Origin: Sulfopaludibacter sp035606355
GTDB taxonomy: Bacteria; Acidobacteriota; Terriglobia; Bryobacterales; Bryobacteraceae
Assembly: GCA_035606355.1 (NCBI GenBank)
Contig: DATNFO010000044.1
Location: 1 to 64,000, forward strand
Direction of reading: 5' to 3'
DNA: 64,000 bases
This document shows, in pieces, positions 1-8,019 of the stretch (position 1 is the stretch's first letter; every line of letters begins with the position of its first letter). The position numbers were made by a program, and so were the translations under genes. The notes under the pieces were generated by a model. The model saw nothing but the letters and a program-made list of their open reading frames with translations, searched no databases and was not told where the DNA came from.

Positions 1-1759
1 GGGCGATGGCCACGCCTTCGGCGCGGGCAGCTTCGGCATTGTCGGCATTGCGCATACGTTCCATGTAGGGCTGGGGCACGGGAACGCGCAGCTCGTTGAC
101 CATGAATTCCGCGTTGCGGAAGCTGGTAAGCGGCCAGATACCGGCGATCACAGGAATCCCGAATTCCGCGGTGCGCTTCAGGAAGTCGTCCAGCAGGTCG
201 AGATCGAACACCGGCTGGGTGACGGCGTATTCGGCGCCCGCTTTGACCTTGGCTTCAAAACGGCGCAGCTCGTCGTCCAGATTGTAGGCGCCGGGGTTGG
301 CTCCCACGCCCAAGAGCAGCGAGGTTTGCGAACCCATGGGATTGCCGCCCAGATCCATGCCGTGGTTCAGATTGTTGACGATGGTCGAGAGTCCGATGGA
401 ATCGACGTCGAACACCGCGGTGGCGTCGGGGTAGATGCCCATGCGGGGCGGATCGCCGGTGATGCAGATGAGATTGCGGACGCCCACCTTATGTGTGCCG
501 AGGAGCTCGGACTGTATGCTCAGGATGTTGCGGTCGCGGCAGCAGAAGTGGTTGACGGCTTCGATGCCCGCCTCCGCCTGAATGAGCTGGCAGGTGACTT
601 GCGCGCTCATGCGGGCGCTGGCGCGCGGCCCATCGGGGACGTTGATGCAATCGATTCCGTATTCCGCGCAGCGGCGCGCGCCATCGATCTCGCGCGAGGC
701 ATCCACGCCGCGCGGCGGCAGGATCTCCACGAATGCCACAAATTTTCCGGCAGCGATCTTCGCGCCCAGTTTGCTCTTTTCGGCGAGGGCGACCGGCGGG
801 AGCGCTTGCGAGCGGACCTCGGGCTCCACCACCGTCACACTGATGCTCTTCTGGCCGGGCTGTAGGGAACGCGTTTCCGAGCGAATGAGCTTGATGTGGT
901 CGGGGGTAGTGCCGCAGCAGCCGCCGATGATTTTGACGCCGGCCCAGAGCATGCGGCGGGCGTACTGCGCCATGTACTCGGGCGAGCAGAGATAAATGTT
1001 CCGGCCTTCCACGCGCATGGGCAGGCCCGCATTGGGCATGGCGCTCATCGGCTTGGAGGAAACGGCCATCATCTGCTCAATGGTTTCCAGCGTAGCTTTC
1101 GGACCGACGGAGCAGTTCAGGCCGATGACGTCGACAGGTAGCGCGTCCATTTCCCGCGTGAACGTCTCGGGGTCCGTGCCGCCGGGAAGGTGGCCGAAAT
1201 CGTCGATCGTCACCTGCGCGATCACGGGAATGTCATTGCCCGCGGATTCGCGGGCGGCCAGGACGGCTTCGCGGAGCTCGTCGAGGTTGGCGAACGTTTC
1301 GAGAATGAGGAGATCGACGCCTGCTTCGACGAGCGCGTCGATCTGCTCGCGGAAATGAGCGCGGGCTTCGGCGAAAGACGTGGGGCCCAGGGGCTCGATG
1401 CGGACGCCGAGGGGGCCTACGGCGCCGGCGACAAACGCGCTCTCCTTGGCGGCTTCGCGGGCCAGTCGCACGCCGGCCTGGTTAATGGCCTTCAGCTTTT
1501 CCGCCATGCCGAAAGCGGCCAGGCGCGGGCGGCTGCCGCCGAAGGTATTGGTTTCGAGGATCTCGGCGCCGGCTTTGACGTAGTCAGTGTGAATCTGGCG
1601 AACCATGTCCGGAGCGGACAGGTTCAGCTCATCGAAACAGCGATTGATGAAGACACCCTTGGCATACAGCATGGTGCCCATGGCGCCGTCGGCGACAATG
1701 ACGCGTTTGGCAAGCTGATCTCGAAACTCCTGGGCCCGATTGGAAGTGGCTGTAGTCAT
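1..1759 (-). CDS. Bifunctional homocysteine S-methyltransferase / 5,10-methylenetetrahydrofolate reductase, 3' end outside window
   Basis: The frame is open from an ATG at 1759 to the left edge (586 codons seen), so the C-terminus is missing. The first ~300 residues are a homocysteine S-methyltransferase barrel. It begins with VADGAMGTML and carries the zinc cysteines expected of the family: one in GLNCSVGP and a pair in GGCCGTTPDHI. From about residue 330 a second domain starts with FVAFVEILPPRG and contains ICITGDPPR, typical of FAD-dependent methylenetetrahydrofolate reductase. This is the YitJ-type fusion: it reduces methylene-THF and passes the methyl group to homocysteine, giving methionine in the cytoplasm. 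The alternative, two separate genes, is excluded by the uninterrupted frame. The start codon is followed by MTTATSNRAQEFRDQL, a normal short leader. Confidence 0.93.
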   Translation of the reverse strand, partial: MTTATSNRAQEFRDQLAKRVIVADGAMGTMLYAKGVFINRCFDELNLSAPDMVRQIHTDYVKAGAEILETNTFGGSRPRLAAFGMAEKLKAINQAGVRLAREAAKESAFVAGAVGPLGVRIEPLGPTSFAEARAHFREQIDALVEAGVDLLILETFANLDELREAVLAARESAGNDIPVIAQVTIDDFGHLPGGTDPETFTREMDALPVDVIGLNCSVGPKATLETIEQMMAVSSKPMSAMPNAGLPMRVEGRNIYLCSPEYMAQYARRMLWAGVKIIGGCCGTTPDHIKLIRSETRSLQPGQKSISVTVVEPEVRSQALPPVALAEKSKLGAKIAAGKFVAFVEILPPRGVDASREIDGARRCAEYGIDCINVPDGPRASARMSAQVTCQLIQAEAGIEAVNHFCCRDRNILSIQSELLGTHKVGVRNLICITGDPPRMGIYPDATAVFDVDSIGLSTIVNNLNHGMDLGGNPMGSQTSLLLGVGANPGAYNLDDELRRFEAKVKAGAEYAVTQPVFDLDLLDDFLKRTAEFGIPVIAGIWPLTSFRNAEFMVNELRVPVPQPYMERMRNADNAEAARAEGVAIA

Positions 1760-1885
1760 GGGGAAGAAAAAATCGCAGCGTTCGCTGCGATAACGCTGAT
1801 TTTAACGCAAAAGCGGTCCGGGATTCTTGGGCGGGCTCTGCTCGCGCGGCGCTCTACTGCTCACTGGCGAGCTCCGCTCGCCTTC

Positions 1886-1909
1886 GACCGGTCTGGAGAC
1901 CGGTCGTTA
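1886..1909. repeat. Palindromic repeat abutting the GH13 stop codon
   Basis: A perfect palindrome, GACCGGTCTGGAGACCGGTC (1886-1905), is followed on the plus strand by GTTAC. Read on the minus strand, the TAA stop of the GH13 gene (1909-1907) is directly followed by CG and this hairpin. A second hairpin (GGCGAGC arms, about 1867-1883) lies next to it. Similar hairpins adjoin gene ends at 27679, 29809, 51627 and 56057. Confidence 0.75.
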
Positions 1910-3814
1910 CCGCGCTAAGATGATTAGTCCGTTGGCTGGGATGGTGATGGCGGCGGAGTTCGGCAGTCCGTGCATGGGGCCGCCGGAGGCTTCCACGCCG
2001 CCTCCGTTTCCGGCGACCGCCGGATTCACCCAATTGTCGTAGACGTCGCTATTGAAGACTTCCCGCCAGGCGCCGCCACCAGGAAAACCGATCTGGTAGC
2101 CGTACCAATTTCTTTCCGATAAACTCATCGCGACCATCACGTCTTCGCCCAGATCCTCCACCCATCGCTGAAACACCAGCACGCGATTTTCGTTGTGCAC
2201 ATGGGTTACGCGGCAGCCCTCGCCGCGCAGCGCCGGCAGGGTCTTGCGCACCGCGATCAACTCCCGTACGAACCGCAGGAAGTCGCCCATTATTTTGTCG
2301 CCGTTTTCCAGCCCTGCCCACCAGATGAGGTTAGCCGCGTTGGGCGTGTCGCACCACTGCTTGTCTTCCAGAAATTCCTCGCCCATGAAGAGCATGGGAA
2401 TGCCGGGCGATGTGAGCACCAAGGCGGTCGCCACCCGGCTGCGGCTGCGCGCGTACCAGGACCGCGAATCCGCTTCGTCCGCTAACCTCGCAATGCGCTG
2501 CTCGCGACCGCTATATACGCGGTCATGATCCTCCACGCTGCGGATGGCGCGCCACCGATTTTCGAGTCCCGTCTCCTGAATCGCGTTCGCGATCGCCTGC
2601 ATGTCCACCTGCGCGGATGCGCCACCGGCCGCGGCGCTCAGTGCTCCGCGGACCGCGCTCCGCAGCCCGTCCGTCCACGTGGCATCGAAGCCCGCGCCGC
2701 CCGCGCCCGTCGATTTCACCGTCCAATCGTTTACCGGCCAGTACTCGGAGATCTGAATCGCATCGGGACGCGCCGCCCGGAGCGTGTCGGTGATCGCCTG
2801 GCACGTTTGCCATCCGCCGAACGAATCCATCACGCTGACTTCGTCGAAGCGGAGTCCGTCGATGCGGTACTCGTCGTAGAGAAACTTCGCGTTGTCCACC
2901 AGAAACTGCTTCACATCGCCATTCCAGTACGCGAACACGAGGCCGCCTGCCCATCCCTTGTCCGTGAAGTAGAGGCTGTCATTGTTGTCGCCGCGACGCA
3001 TCATGTCCAGGAAATACATGCTGCTGTCGTCGAAGCCGCCGCCCGCGTGGTTGTAGACCACATCGAACAACACCGCGATTCCATACACATGGCATACGTC
3101 AACGAGGGCCCGGAGTTGATCGTCGCTGTTGCGGAGCGCTTCGACACTCGCGTATGGAGGCTGCCCGCGCTGCGCAAGTATGGAATTGACCTCGGTGAAA
3201 TAGTGCTGAAGATCCGCCGCGGACGCGATCGCGTAACCGTTCTCCGGACTGAAATAGTCCGTGCCGTTATATCCCAGGCTGAAATCGGTTTCGAATTCCT
3301 GGATGGGCAGCGGCTCGATGGCGTTGACGCCCAGATCCGCTAAATAGGGAACACGAAGCAGCACGTCCAGGAACGTGCCGCGGGTGTTACCCGCCGCGAT
3401 GGAGTAAGTGCCGACGTGCAGTTGGTAAATGACTAAGTCGTTAAACGGCGGCGTTCGATATGCCGCCGTATGCCAGGGAAAACTTCCGGGATCGCGCAGC
3501 GTGCAGTTGTCGTTCGGAAAGTCGGGATGCACGCCCAGGAGCCGCGCGCGCGGATCGCGTTTCCAATGCTCCCCGCCGGGACCTTTGATGTAAAACAGGT
3601 ATGAATCGCCGTCGCGCAGACCGGGAACGAAGCCCGCCCACTGGCCGCCGCCGATGGCGCTCAATTCCGAGGTCTCGCCGGTTTGCCACCCATTGAAATC
3701 GCCTGCTACGTGAACGGACGTAGCGCGGGGAGCCCAAATTCGGAACGTTGCTCCACCGGGAACCGCGGTCGCACCCATTGCGAAACTGGAAAGCGCTGGT
3801 TGTGGGGTCGCCAT
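1907..3814 (-). CDS. GH13 alpha-amylase / glucan-branching-enzyme-like glycosidase with N-terminal CBM48-type domain
   Basis: Encodes 635 residues from the ATG at 3814. An upstream in-frame start at 3961 would add 49 residues unlike the family, so it was rejected. Residues 12-90 are an E-set/CBM48-like domain (TFRIWAPRATSVHVAGDFNGW). The catalytic barrel shows the four GH13 motifs: DVVYNH (251-256), GLRFDE with nucleophile D324, ISEYWP with acid/base E357, and EDHD (428-431). A beta-rich C-terminal domain follows. It probably acts on alpha-1,4/1,6 glucan (glycogen or maltodextrin); branching enzyme, trehalohydrolase-like or amylase activity cannot be separated by eye. No clear signal peptide is seen at this start, so a cytoplasmic location is likely. 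The gene stands alone, divergent from the PEP-CTERM gene, and its TAA stop abuts a palindromic repeat. Confidence 0.88.
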   Translation of the reverse strand: MATPQPALSSFAMGATAVPGGATFRIWAPRATSVHVAGDFNGWQTGETSELSAIGGGQWAGFVPGLRDGDSYLFYIKGPGGEHWKRDPRARLLGVHPDFPNDNCTLRDPGSFPWHTAAYRTPPFNDLVIYQLHVGTYSIAAGNTRGTFLDVLLRVPYLADLGVNAIEPLPIQEFETDFSLGYNGTDYFSPENGYAIASAADLQHYFTEVNSILAQRGQPPYASVEALRNSDDQLRALVDVCHVYGIAVLFDVVYNHAGGGFDDSSMYFLDMMRRGDNNDSLYFTDKGWAGGLVFAYWNGDVKQFLVDNAKFLYDEYRIDGLRFDEVSVMDSFGGWQTCQAITDTLRAARPDAIQISEYWPVNDWTVKSTGAGGAGFDATWTDGLRSAVRGALSAAAGGASAQVDMQAIANAIQETGLENRWRAIRSVEDHDRVYSGREQRIARLADEADSRSWYARSRSRVATALVLTSPGIPMLFMGEEFLEDKQWCDTPNAANLIWWAGLENGDKIMGDFLRFVRELIAVRKTLPALRGEGCRVTHVHNENRVLVFQRWVEDLGEDVMVAMSLSERNWYGYQIGFPGGGAWREVFNSDVYDNWVNPAVAGNGGGVEASGGPMHGLPNSAAITIPANGLIILAR

Positions 3815-3890
3815 GAGACTCGAATATACATCGGGCTGTGCCGCAGGTTTTGAGCGAATCCGCACCCAGTGGCGCAAGATCGAGGGTACG

Positions 3891-3904
3891 GGCGCGTACG
3901 CGCC
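3891..3904. promoter_or_regulatory. 14-bp perfect palindrome in divergent intergenic region
   Basis: GGCGCGTACGCGCC is its own reverse complement and lies in the 174-bp gap between the GH13 gene (minus) and the PEP-CTERM gene (plus). It could be an operator for either side. No regulator gene adjoins it, so this is only a candidate. Confidence 0.3.
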
Positions 3905-3952
3905 GGCCGGCACGCGCCGAATTATCTGCTCGATCCCGTATGTCTCTCGCCG

Positions 3953-3958
3953 TATACT
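3953..3958 (+). promoter_or_regulatory. Candidate -10 box for the PEP-CTERM gene
   Basis: TATACT lies 30 bases upstream of the ATG at 3989 and matches TATAAT at five of six positions. No convincing -35 hexamer is visible at normal spacing, so an activator or another sigma factor may be involved. Confidence 0.35.
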
Positions 3959-3988
3959 CATCGCAAGTCAACCCCACAAGGAGGAGCC

Positions 3989-4894
3989 ATGCAACACGGT
4001 TCCCTCGCGCGTTTCGGCGCGCTCTCTGTCGCAGTCACCTTCCTCGCCGGTAATGCCAGCGCCATCACAATGGCCCCCACCGCTCAAGGCGCCGGCCCCG
4101 ACGATTGGAACGTTTCCACTCTCATGCCCGCTACTTACATTACGGCTTCGGGCATGCTCACCAACGCTCTCACGGCCGCCGGATTCACGGGGGCCAACGG
4201 ATGGAACTTCGCCTTTGCCGGTGTTGGTCCCGCCGCCGCGATAGCCAACATCCCGGCTACCGATTTCACCCTCGATTACTACCAGGCGTGGGTGGTAACC
4301 AACGATCCCATTCCGGCCGGGACCACCAGCAGTAACATCCCCACTCGCCCCGTAGTGAATCAGGATGCGGGAGGCGCAGACTTCGTGCTCACTTACACGC
4401 CGCGCCCGAATACCAGCGACCCCGTGGTGATCCACTTCGTCCAGGCTTTTACGGAAATGCAAAACGGCGCCGTCAACGGCAACGCCAACGGCAATCTGGA
4501 TGCTCCGCGGAACGTGATCTCGCCGTATTACGACCTGATTCCGGGAGCGCCCAGCGGCACCATCGGCAACGCGACCTGGATGCGCGACATCCCGTTCACT
4601 TGCGAAAGCGGCGCTCTGGCGAGCATCAACGGGCGCACCGGCTGCGGCCAGGGGGTGGACGAAACCATCCTCAGCCGGAGCGACACCTTTAATGTGTTCG
4701 TCGTGGGCGCCACGACCGTGGACCTCAGCGCCACCGGAGGCTCGCCCTTCACGCACATCATCTACGGCGGCGAGAGTTGGGGCTATACATATACCAATTC
4801 CGACACGCCGGAACCCGGCGCCGCTCTGCCGCTGATTCTGATGGCGCTCACATGGGGCGGCAATCGACTGCGCCCGGCGCGCGTCCGGCGCTGA
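3989..4894 (+). CDS. Secreted PEP-CTERM sorting-domain protein
   Basis: Encodes 301 residues. The start at 3989 is chosen because AAGGAGGAG precedes it by about six bases; an upstream in-frame ATG lacks such a site. Residues 1-25 form a signal peptide (cleavage after NASA). The middle is low in cysteine and rich in Thr/Asn/Gly, with no recognised enzyme domain. The last 30 residues carry the PEP-CTERM tripartite tail: PEP (274-276), a hydrophobic stretch (LPLILMALTWGG) and a basic end (RPARVRR). Such tails are processed by an exosortase and are common on exopolysaccharide-associated surface proteins. No exosortase is encoded here. The 3' end overlaps the end of the convergent Asp-box gene by 47 bases. 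Confidence 0.85.
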   Translation: MQHGSLARFGALSVAVTFLAGNASAITMAPTAQGAGPDDWNVSTLMPATYITASGMLTNALTAAGFTGANGWNFAFAGVGPAAAIANIPATDFTLDYYQAWVVTNDPIPAGTTSSNIPTRPVVNQDAGGADFVLTYTPRPNTSDPVVIHFVQAFTEMQNGAVNGNANGNLDAPRNVISPYYDLIPGAPSGTIGNATWMRDIPFTCESGALASINGRTGCGQGVDETILSRSDTFNVFVVGATTVDLSATGGSPFTHIIYGGESWGYTYTNSDTPEPGAALPLILMALTWGGNRLRPARVRR

Positions 4895-7800
4895 CCTCGC
4901 GCGCTCCGGCTTTGCGAAGGGCCTCGTTCAGTTTCGCGGCTTCGGCGCGCACGCCATTCCATCGCTGCAGGGCCGCCTGCGTATCCGCGCACATGCCCTG
5001 CCACGATTCGATCAGCGCGCTTGCCGGCGGACCATCCGCCTGATCCACGCCGATCAGCAGCCGCGTGAGATCGCGATTCATCGGTCCGAGGCCCGCCGGA
5101 GGGCCCCCGGCGTCGGTCAAGCCTTCCACTTTGTTGACGAGCGCTTCCGCCGCGGTCGCGGCCTCGGCCGAACTCTGCTTCAACGCCGCGGAGCGCTCCG
5201 CCAGCTCCTTCCGCAATTGCGCCGCGTCGTTGTAGCCTTCGTACGTCGCGTTCATACCCGCGACGATCCGCCGGCCCAAGTCCAATTGCCGCGTCAGCTC
5301 CGCCGTCGTAAAGTGCAGGCGCGGATCCAGCTTCACTGCGATCGGCTGCCGGTAGGTTTTGCCATCGACGGTCAAGCGCACTTCATACCGTCCCGGAACG
5401 ACCATAGGTCCCTGCGGTTCGTGCCAGGGCGTATTGTGCGGGATGGCGTGATCGGCGAGCGTGTACTCGAAATAATCCACGTGGATGCCGTAATAGGTGT
5501 ACAGCAACTGGTCCGGATCGGCATAGCGCAAGTCCCAGACGAACCGGTTCAGCCCCGGCTTCTTGGGCAGCACCGGCGTGGGCGCAAGCCACACATCGGG
5601 CACGTTGACTTTGTACCCGAGCTCCGCCGCGCCCGCGCTGGAATAGCTGCGCACCAATTTGCCGGCTGCGTCGAACACTTCCAGCTTCATCTCGCCGGCA
5701 GGCGCGCTCTTGAGCCAATAATCGATGGTCGCCCCGTCGGGCGGATTCTCCGCCGCCGGTGTATCCGGATTCAGCGGAGTATCGGTGTAGGTGTCCCACT
5801 GCATGCGGATGCCGTCGGCAGGCGGAAACAGATACGCCGATCCCGCGGTCACTTCCGGCGCCTTGCCGGCCAGGTCGCGCAGCGGACTCAAATCGTCCAG
5901 CGCCCATAGCGCGCGGCCGTATGTCGCGAGCACGAGCGTGTTCTGCTCGATGGCAAGATCGCGGCATGAAGCCGCGGGCAAATTCAGATCGAGGGATTGC
6001 CAGTTCTCTCCGCCATCGAAGGATACGTAAACGCCCGTGTCGACAGCCGCAAACACCAGGTTGCGATTCAAGGGATCTTCGCGAACGGCATGTGCCGCAC
6101 CGTTTGGCAGCCCCGTATTCATCAGCTTCCAGTTCGCTCCGAAATCATCCGTGCGATAAATCCGAGGCGCAGGCGCCGGACCTCCACCGCCGCGACCCCC
6201 TCCGCCCGCACCGAAAATCGCCCAAGCGCGGCCCGCATCGCTGGGCGACGCATCGATCGCGCTCACGCTTCCGCGACCCGCATCCGGCGGAGCTACGTTC
6301 TTCCAGCTTTTGCCGCCGTCGCGCGTCAACTCAATCAAGCCGTTGCTCGTGCCGGCCCAAATCTGCCTGGCATCCGTGGCTCCGAACGCCAGCGCTCCAA
6401 TGGCCGGCGCGCCGCGGCCGCCGCGACCTCCCGGAGGCGCGGCATTTTCTTCCTGCGCATCCGGCCGCACCGTCAAATCGCCGCTCACCGGCTCCCAATG
6501 CATGCCGTGATCGCGCGTCGCCAGGACATACTGCGTGCCGAGATAGAACGTGCCGGAGTCTTTCGGAGAAAATCCCATGGGCGGCGCGCTGCCGCTTTCG
6601 CGATATTTCGGCGTGCGCTCGAAGACATGCTGTGTCTGTCCGGTCACCTTATTGACGCGCAACACGCTGCCGTACCATCCGGTGGCGTATAGATAGTTGT
6701 TATCGCTGGCGTCCGGAACGATCTTCGCCGTTTCAAAACCGTTGGTGGTGTACCAGTCGCGATAGGTGATCTGCCCGCCGCGACCTGCGATGGGCGTTGC
6801 AACGGTTCCCGAATCCTGCTGCGCCGCATAGGCGAAGAAGGGGAAGCCGTGATCCGTGGTGACGTTGTACATCTGGCCGGTCGGCTGATTGAACCAGGTA
6901 GTCCAGGTGTGCCCGCCGTCCATGCTGATTTCGGTGCCCTGGTCGATGGCCAGGATCATGTTCTTATCGTTCGTGGGGTCGATCCATAGAAAGTTGAAGT
7001 CGGCCCCGCTCGGTGCGCCGACATAACTGGCCCACGTTTTACCTGCGTCCGTCGAACGGTAGAGCGATGTCTGCGTCGCGAACATGACGTTCGGGTCGCG
7101 CGGGTCCACGAGCACATCGTGAAATTGGCCTCCGCCGATCAATCGCGGATCGTCGGTGGCGCGCGTCCAGTGCTCTCCTCCATCATCGCTGCGATACATG
7201 CCCTGCGCGACGTAGTCGTACACGCGCAGCCCCTTGGTGCCGGGCGCTACGGCCAGCGAGATGGTTCCGAAGTTGCCGCCGGGCAAGCCGTCGGGCTTGG
7301 TTTTGGTCCATGTGACACCGCCATCGGTGCTGCGGAAGATTTGGGAATCGGTGGCGGGAGTGGTGACTCGCGCGGCTCCGCGACCGCCTCCACCTCCGCC
7401 GAAGCCACCGGCGCCGGCCGGACGCGTGCCGGCGTAGACATTGTGCGCGTCGTCGGGGTCCAGCACCACCCAGACGGAAGCATCGGGAAGAACCTTGGTC
7501 CAGTTGTTCCCGCCATCTTGCGTTCGCAAGAGGCCGCCGCCGGTGGCTGCGGCGAGCACCACGTCGGCATTCTTCGGGTCGATGGCGATGGAACTCACTC
7601 CCTGACCGTTTGCGGCGACGCGATCCCAGTGTCCGCCGCCGTCCACGCTGCGATACAGGCCCGCAGTCTGGCCGCCGGTTGCGCCGACGTATACGGTGTC
7701 GGGCCGCGACGGCGCGACGGCTACCGCGCCGATGCCCTGGAGCCGCACGGAATCGCTGACGCACGTCCAAACCTGGCCGCCGTCGATGGTTTTCCAGACG

Positions 7801-7979
7801 CCGCTTCCGGCCGTGCCGAAGTAGTAGACGGCGGGGTTGCCGGGGATTCCCGATGCGCCGGTCGCCTTGCCGCCGCGGAAGGGGCCGAGGAGGCGCCACT
7901 TCATGCCATCGTACAAACTGGGATCGATACTCCAGGCGGAGCTGGCCAGGCAGAGGAGCAAAGCGGCGCGACGGATCAT
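4848..7979 (-). CDS. Large secreted Asp-box (BNR) repeat protein, sortilin/VPS10-like beta-propeller
   Basis: Encodes 1043 residues, with a signal peptide of about 17 residues (MIRRAALLLCLASSAWS). About ten Asp-box motifs of the S/T-x-D-x-G-x-x-W type can be read, among them KTIDGGQVW, RSVDGGGHW, RTQDGGNNW, RSTDGGVTW, RSDDGGEHW, LTRDGGKSW and SFDGGENW. This indicates one or two beta-propellers like those of VPS10/sortilin and BNR glycosyl hydrolases. After about residue 700 the sequence changes to a beta-sandwich-like region, ending in a charged helical tail. Such proteins are often annotated as glycosyl hydrolases, but no sialidase catalytic set is evident, so the substrate is unknown. Glycine-rich loops (FGGGGGGRG, GAGGGGRGGGG) interrupt the propeller. 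It follows the M56 gene by 40 bases and may share its transcript. Confidence 0.85.
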   Translation of the reverse strand: MIRRAALLLCLASSAWSIDPSLYDGMKWRLLGPFRGGKATGASGIPGNPAVYYFGTAGSGVWKTIDGGQVWTCVSDSVRLQGIGAVAVAPSRPDTVYVGATGGQTAGLYRSVDGGGHWDRVAANGQGVSSIAIDPKNADVVLAAATGGGLLRTQDGGNNWTKVLPDASVWVVLDPDDAHNVYAGTRPAGAGGFGGGGGGRGAARVTTPATDSQIFRSTDGGVTWTKTKPDGLPGGNFGTISLAVAPGTKGLRVYDYVAQGMYRSDDGGEHWTRATDDPRLIGGGQFHDVLVDPRDPNVMFATQTSLYRSTDAGKTWASYVGAPSGADFNFLWIDPTNDKNMILAIDQGTEISMDGGHTWTTWFNQPTGQMYNVTTDHGFPFFAYAAQQDSGTVATPIAGRGGQITYRDWYTTNGFETAKIVPDASDNNYLYATGWYGSVLRVNKVTGQTQHVFERTPKYRESGSAPPMGFSPKDSGTFYLGTQYVLATRDHGMHWEPVSGDLTVRPDAQEENAAPPGGRGGRGAPAIGALAFGATDARQIWAGTSNGLIELTRDGGKSWKNVAPPDAGRGSVSAIDASPSDAGRAWAIFGAGGGGRGGGGPAPAPRIYRTDDFGANWKLMNTGLPNGAAHAVREDPLNRNLVFAAVDTGVYVSFDGGENWQSLDLNLPAASCRDLAIEQNTLVLATYGRALWALDDLSPLRDLAGKAPEVTAGSAYLFPPADGIRMQWDTYTDTPLNPDTPAAENPPDGATIDYWLKSAPAGEMKLEVFDAAGKLVRSYSSAGAAELGYKVNVPDVWLAPTPVLPKKPGLNRFVWDLRYADPDQLLYTYYGIHVDYFEYTLADHAIPHNTPWHEPQGPMVVPGRYEVRLTVDGKTYRQPIAVKLDPRLHFTTAELTRQLDLGRRIVAGMNATYEGYNDAAQLRKELAERSAALKQSSAEAATAAEALVNKVEGLTDAGGPPAGLGPMNRDLTRLLIGVDQADGPPASALIESWQGMCADTQAALQRWNGVRAEAAKLNEALRKAGAREVSAGRAPGAVDCRPM

Positions 7980-8019
7980 AATGTCGCGATTCTATCAGGG
8001 CCGAGCCGACACCGGCCGT

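Noticed and set aside
3905..3930. Sigma-54-like GGCACG promoter upstream of the PEP-CTERM gene
   Set aside because: GGCACG is present, but no TTGC-type -12 element follows at the needed spacing.
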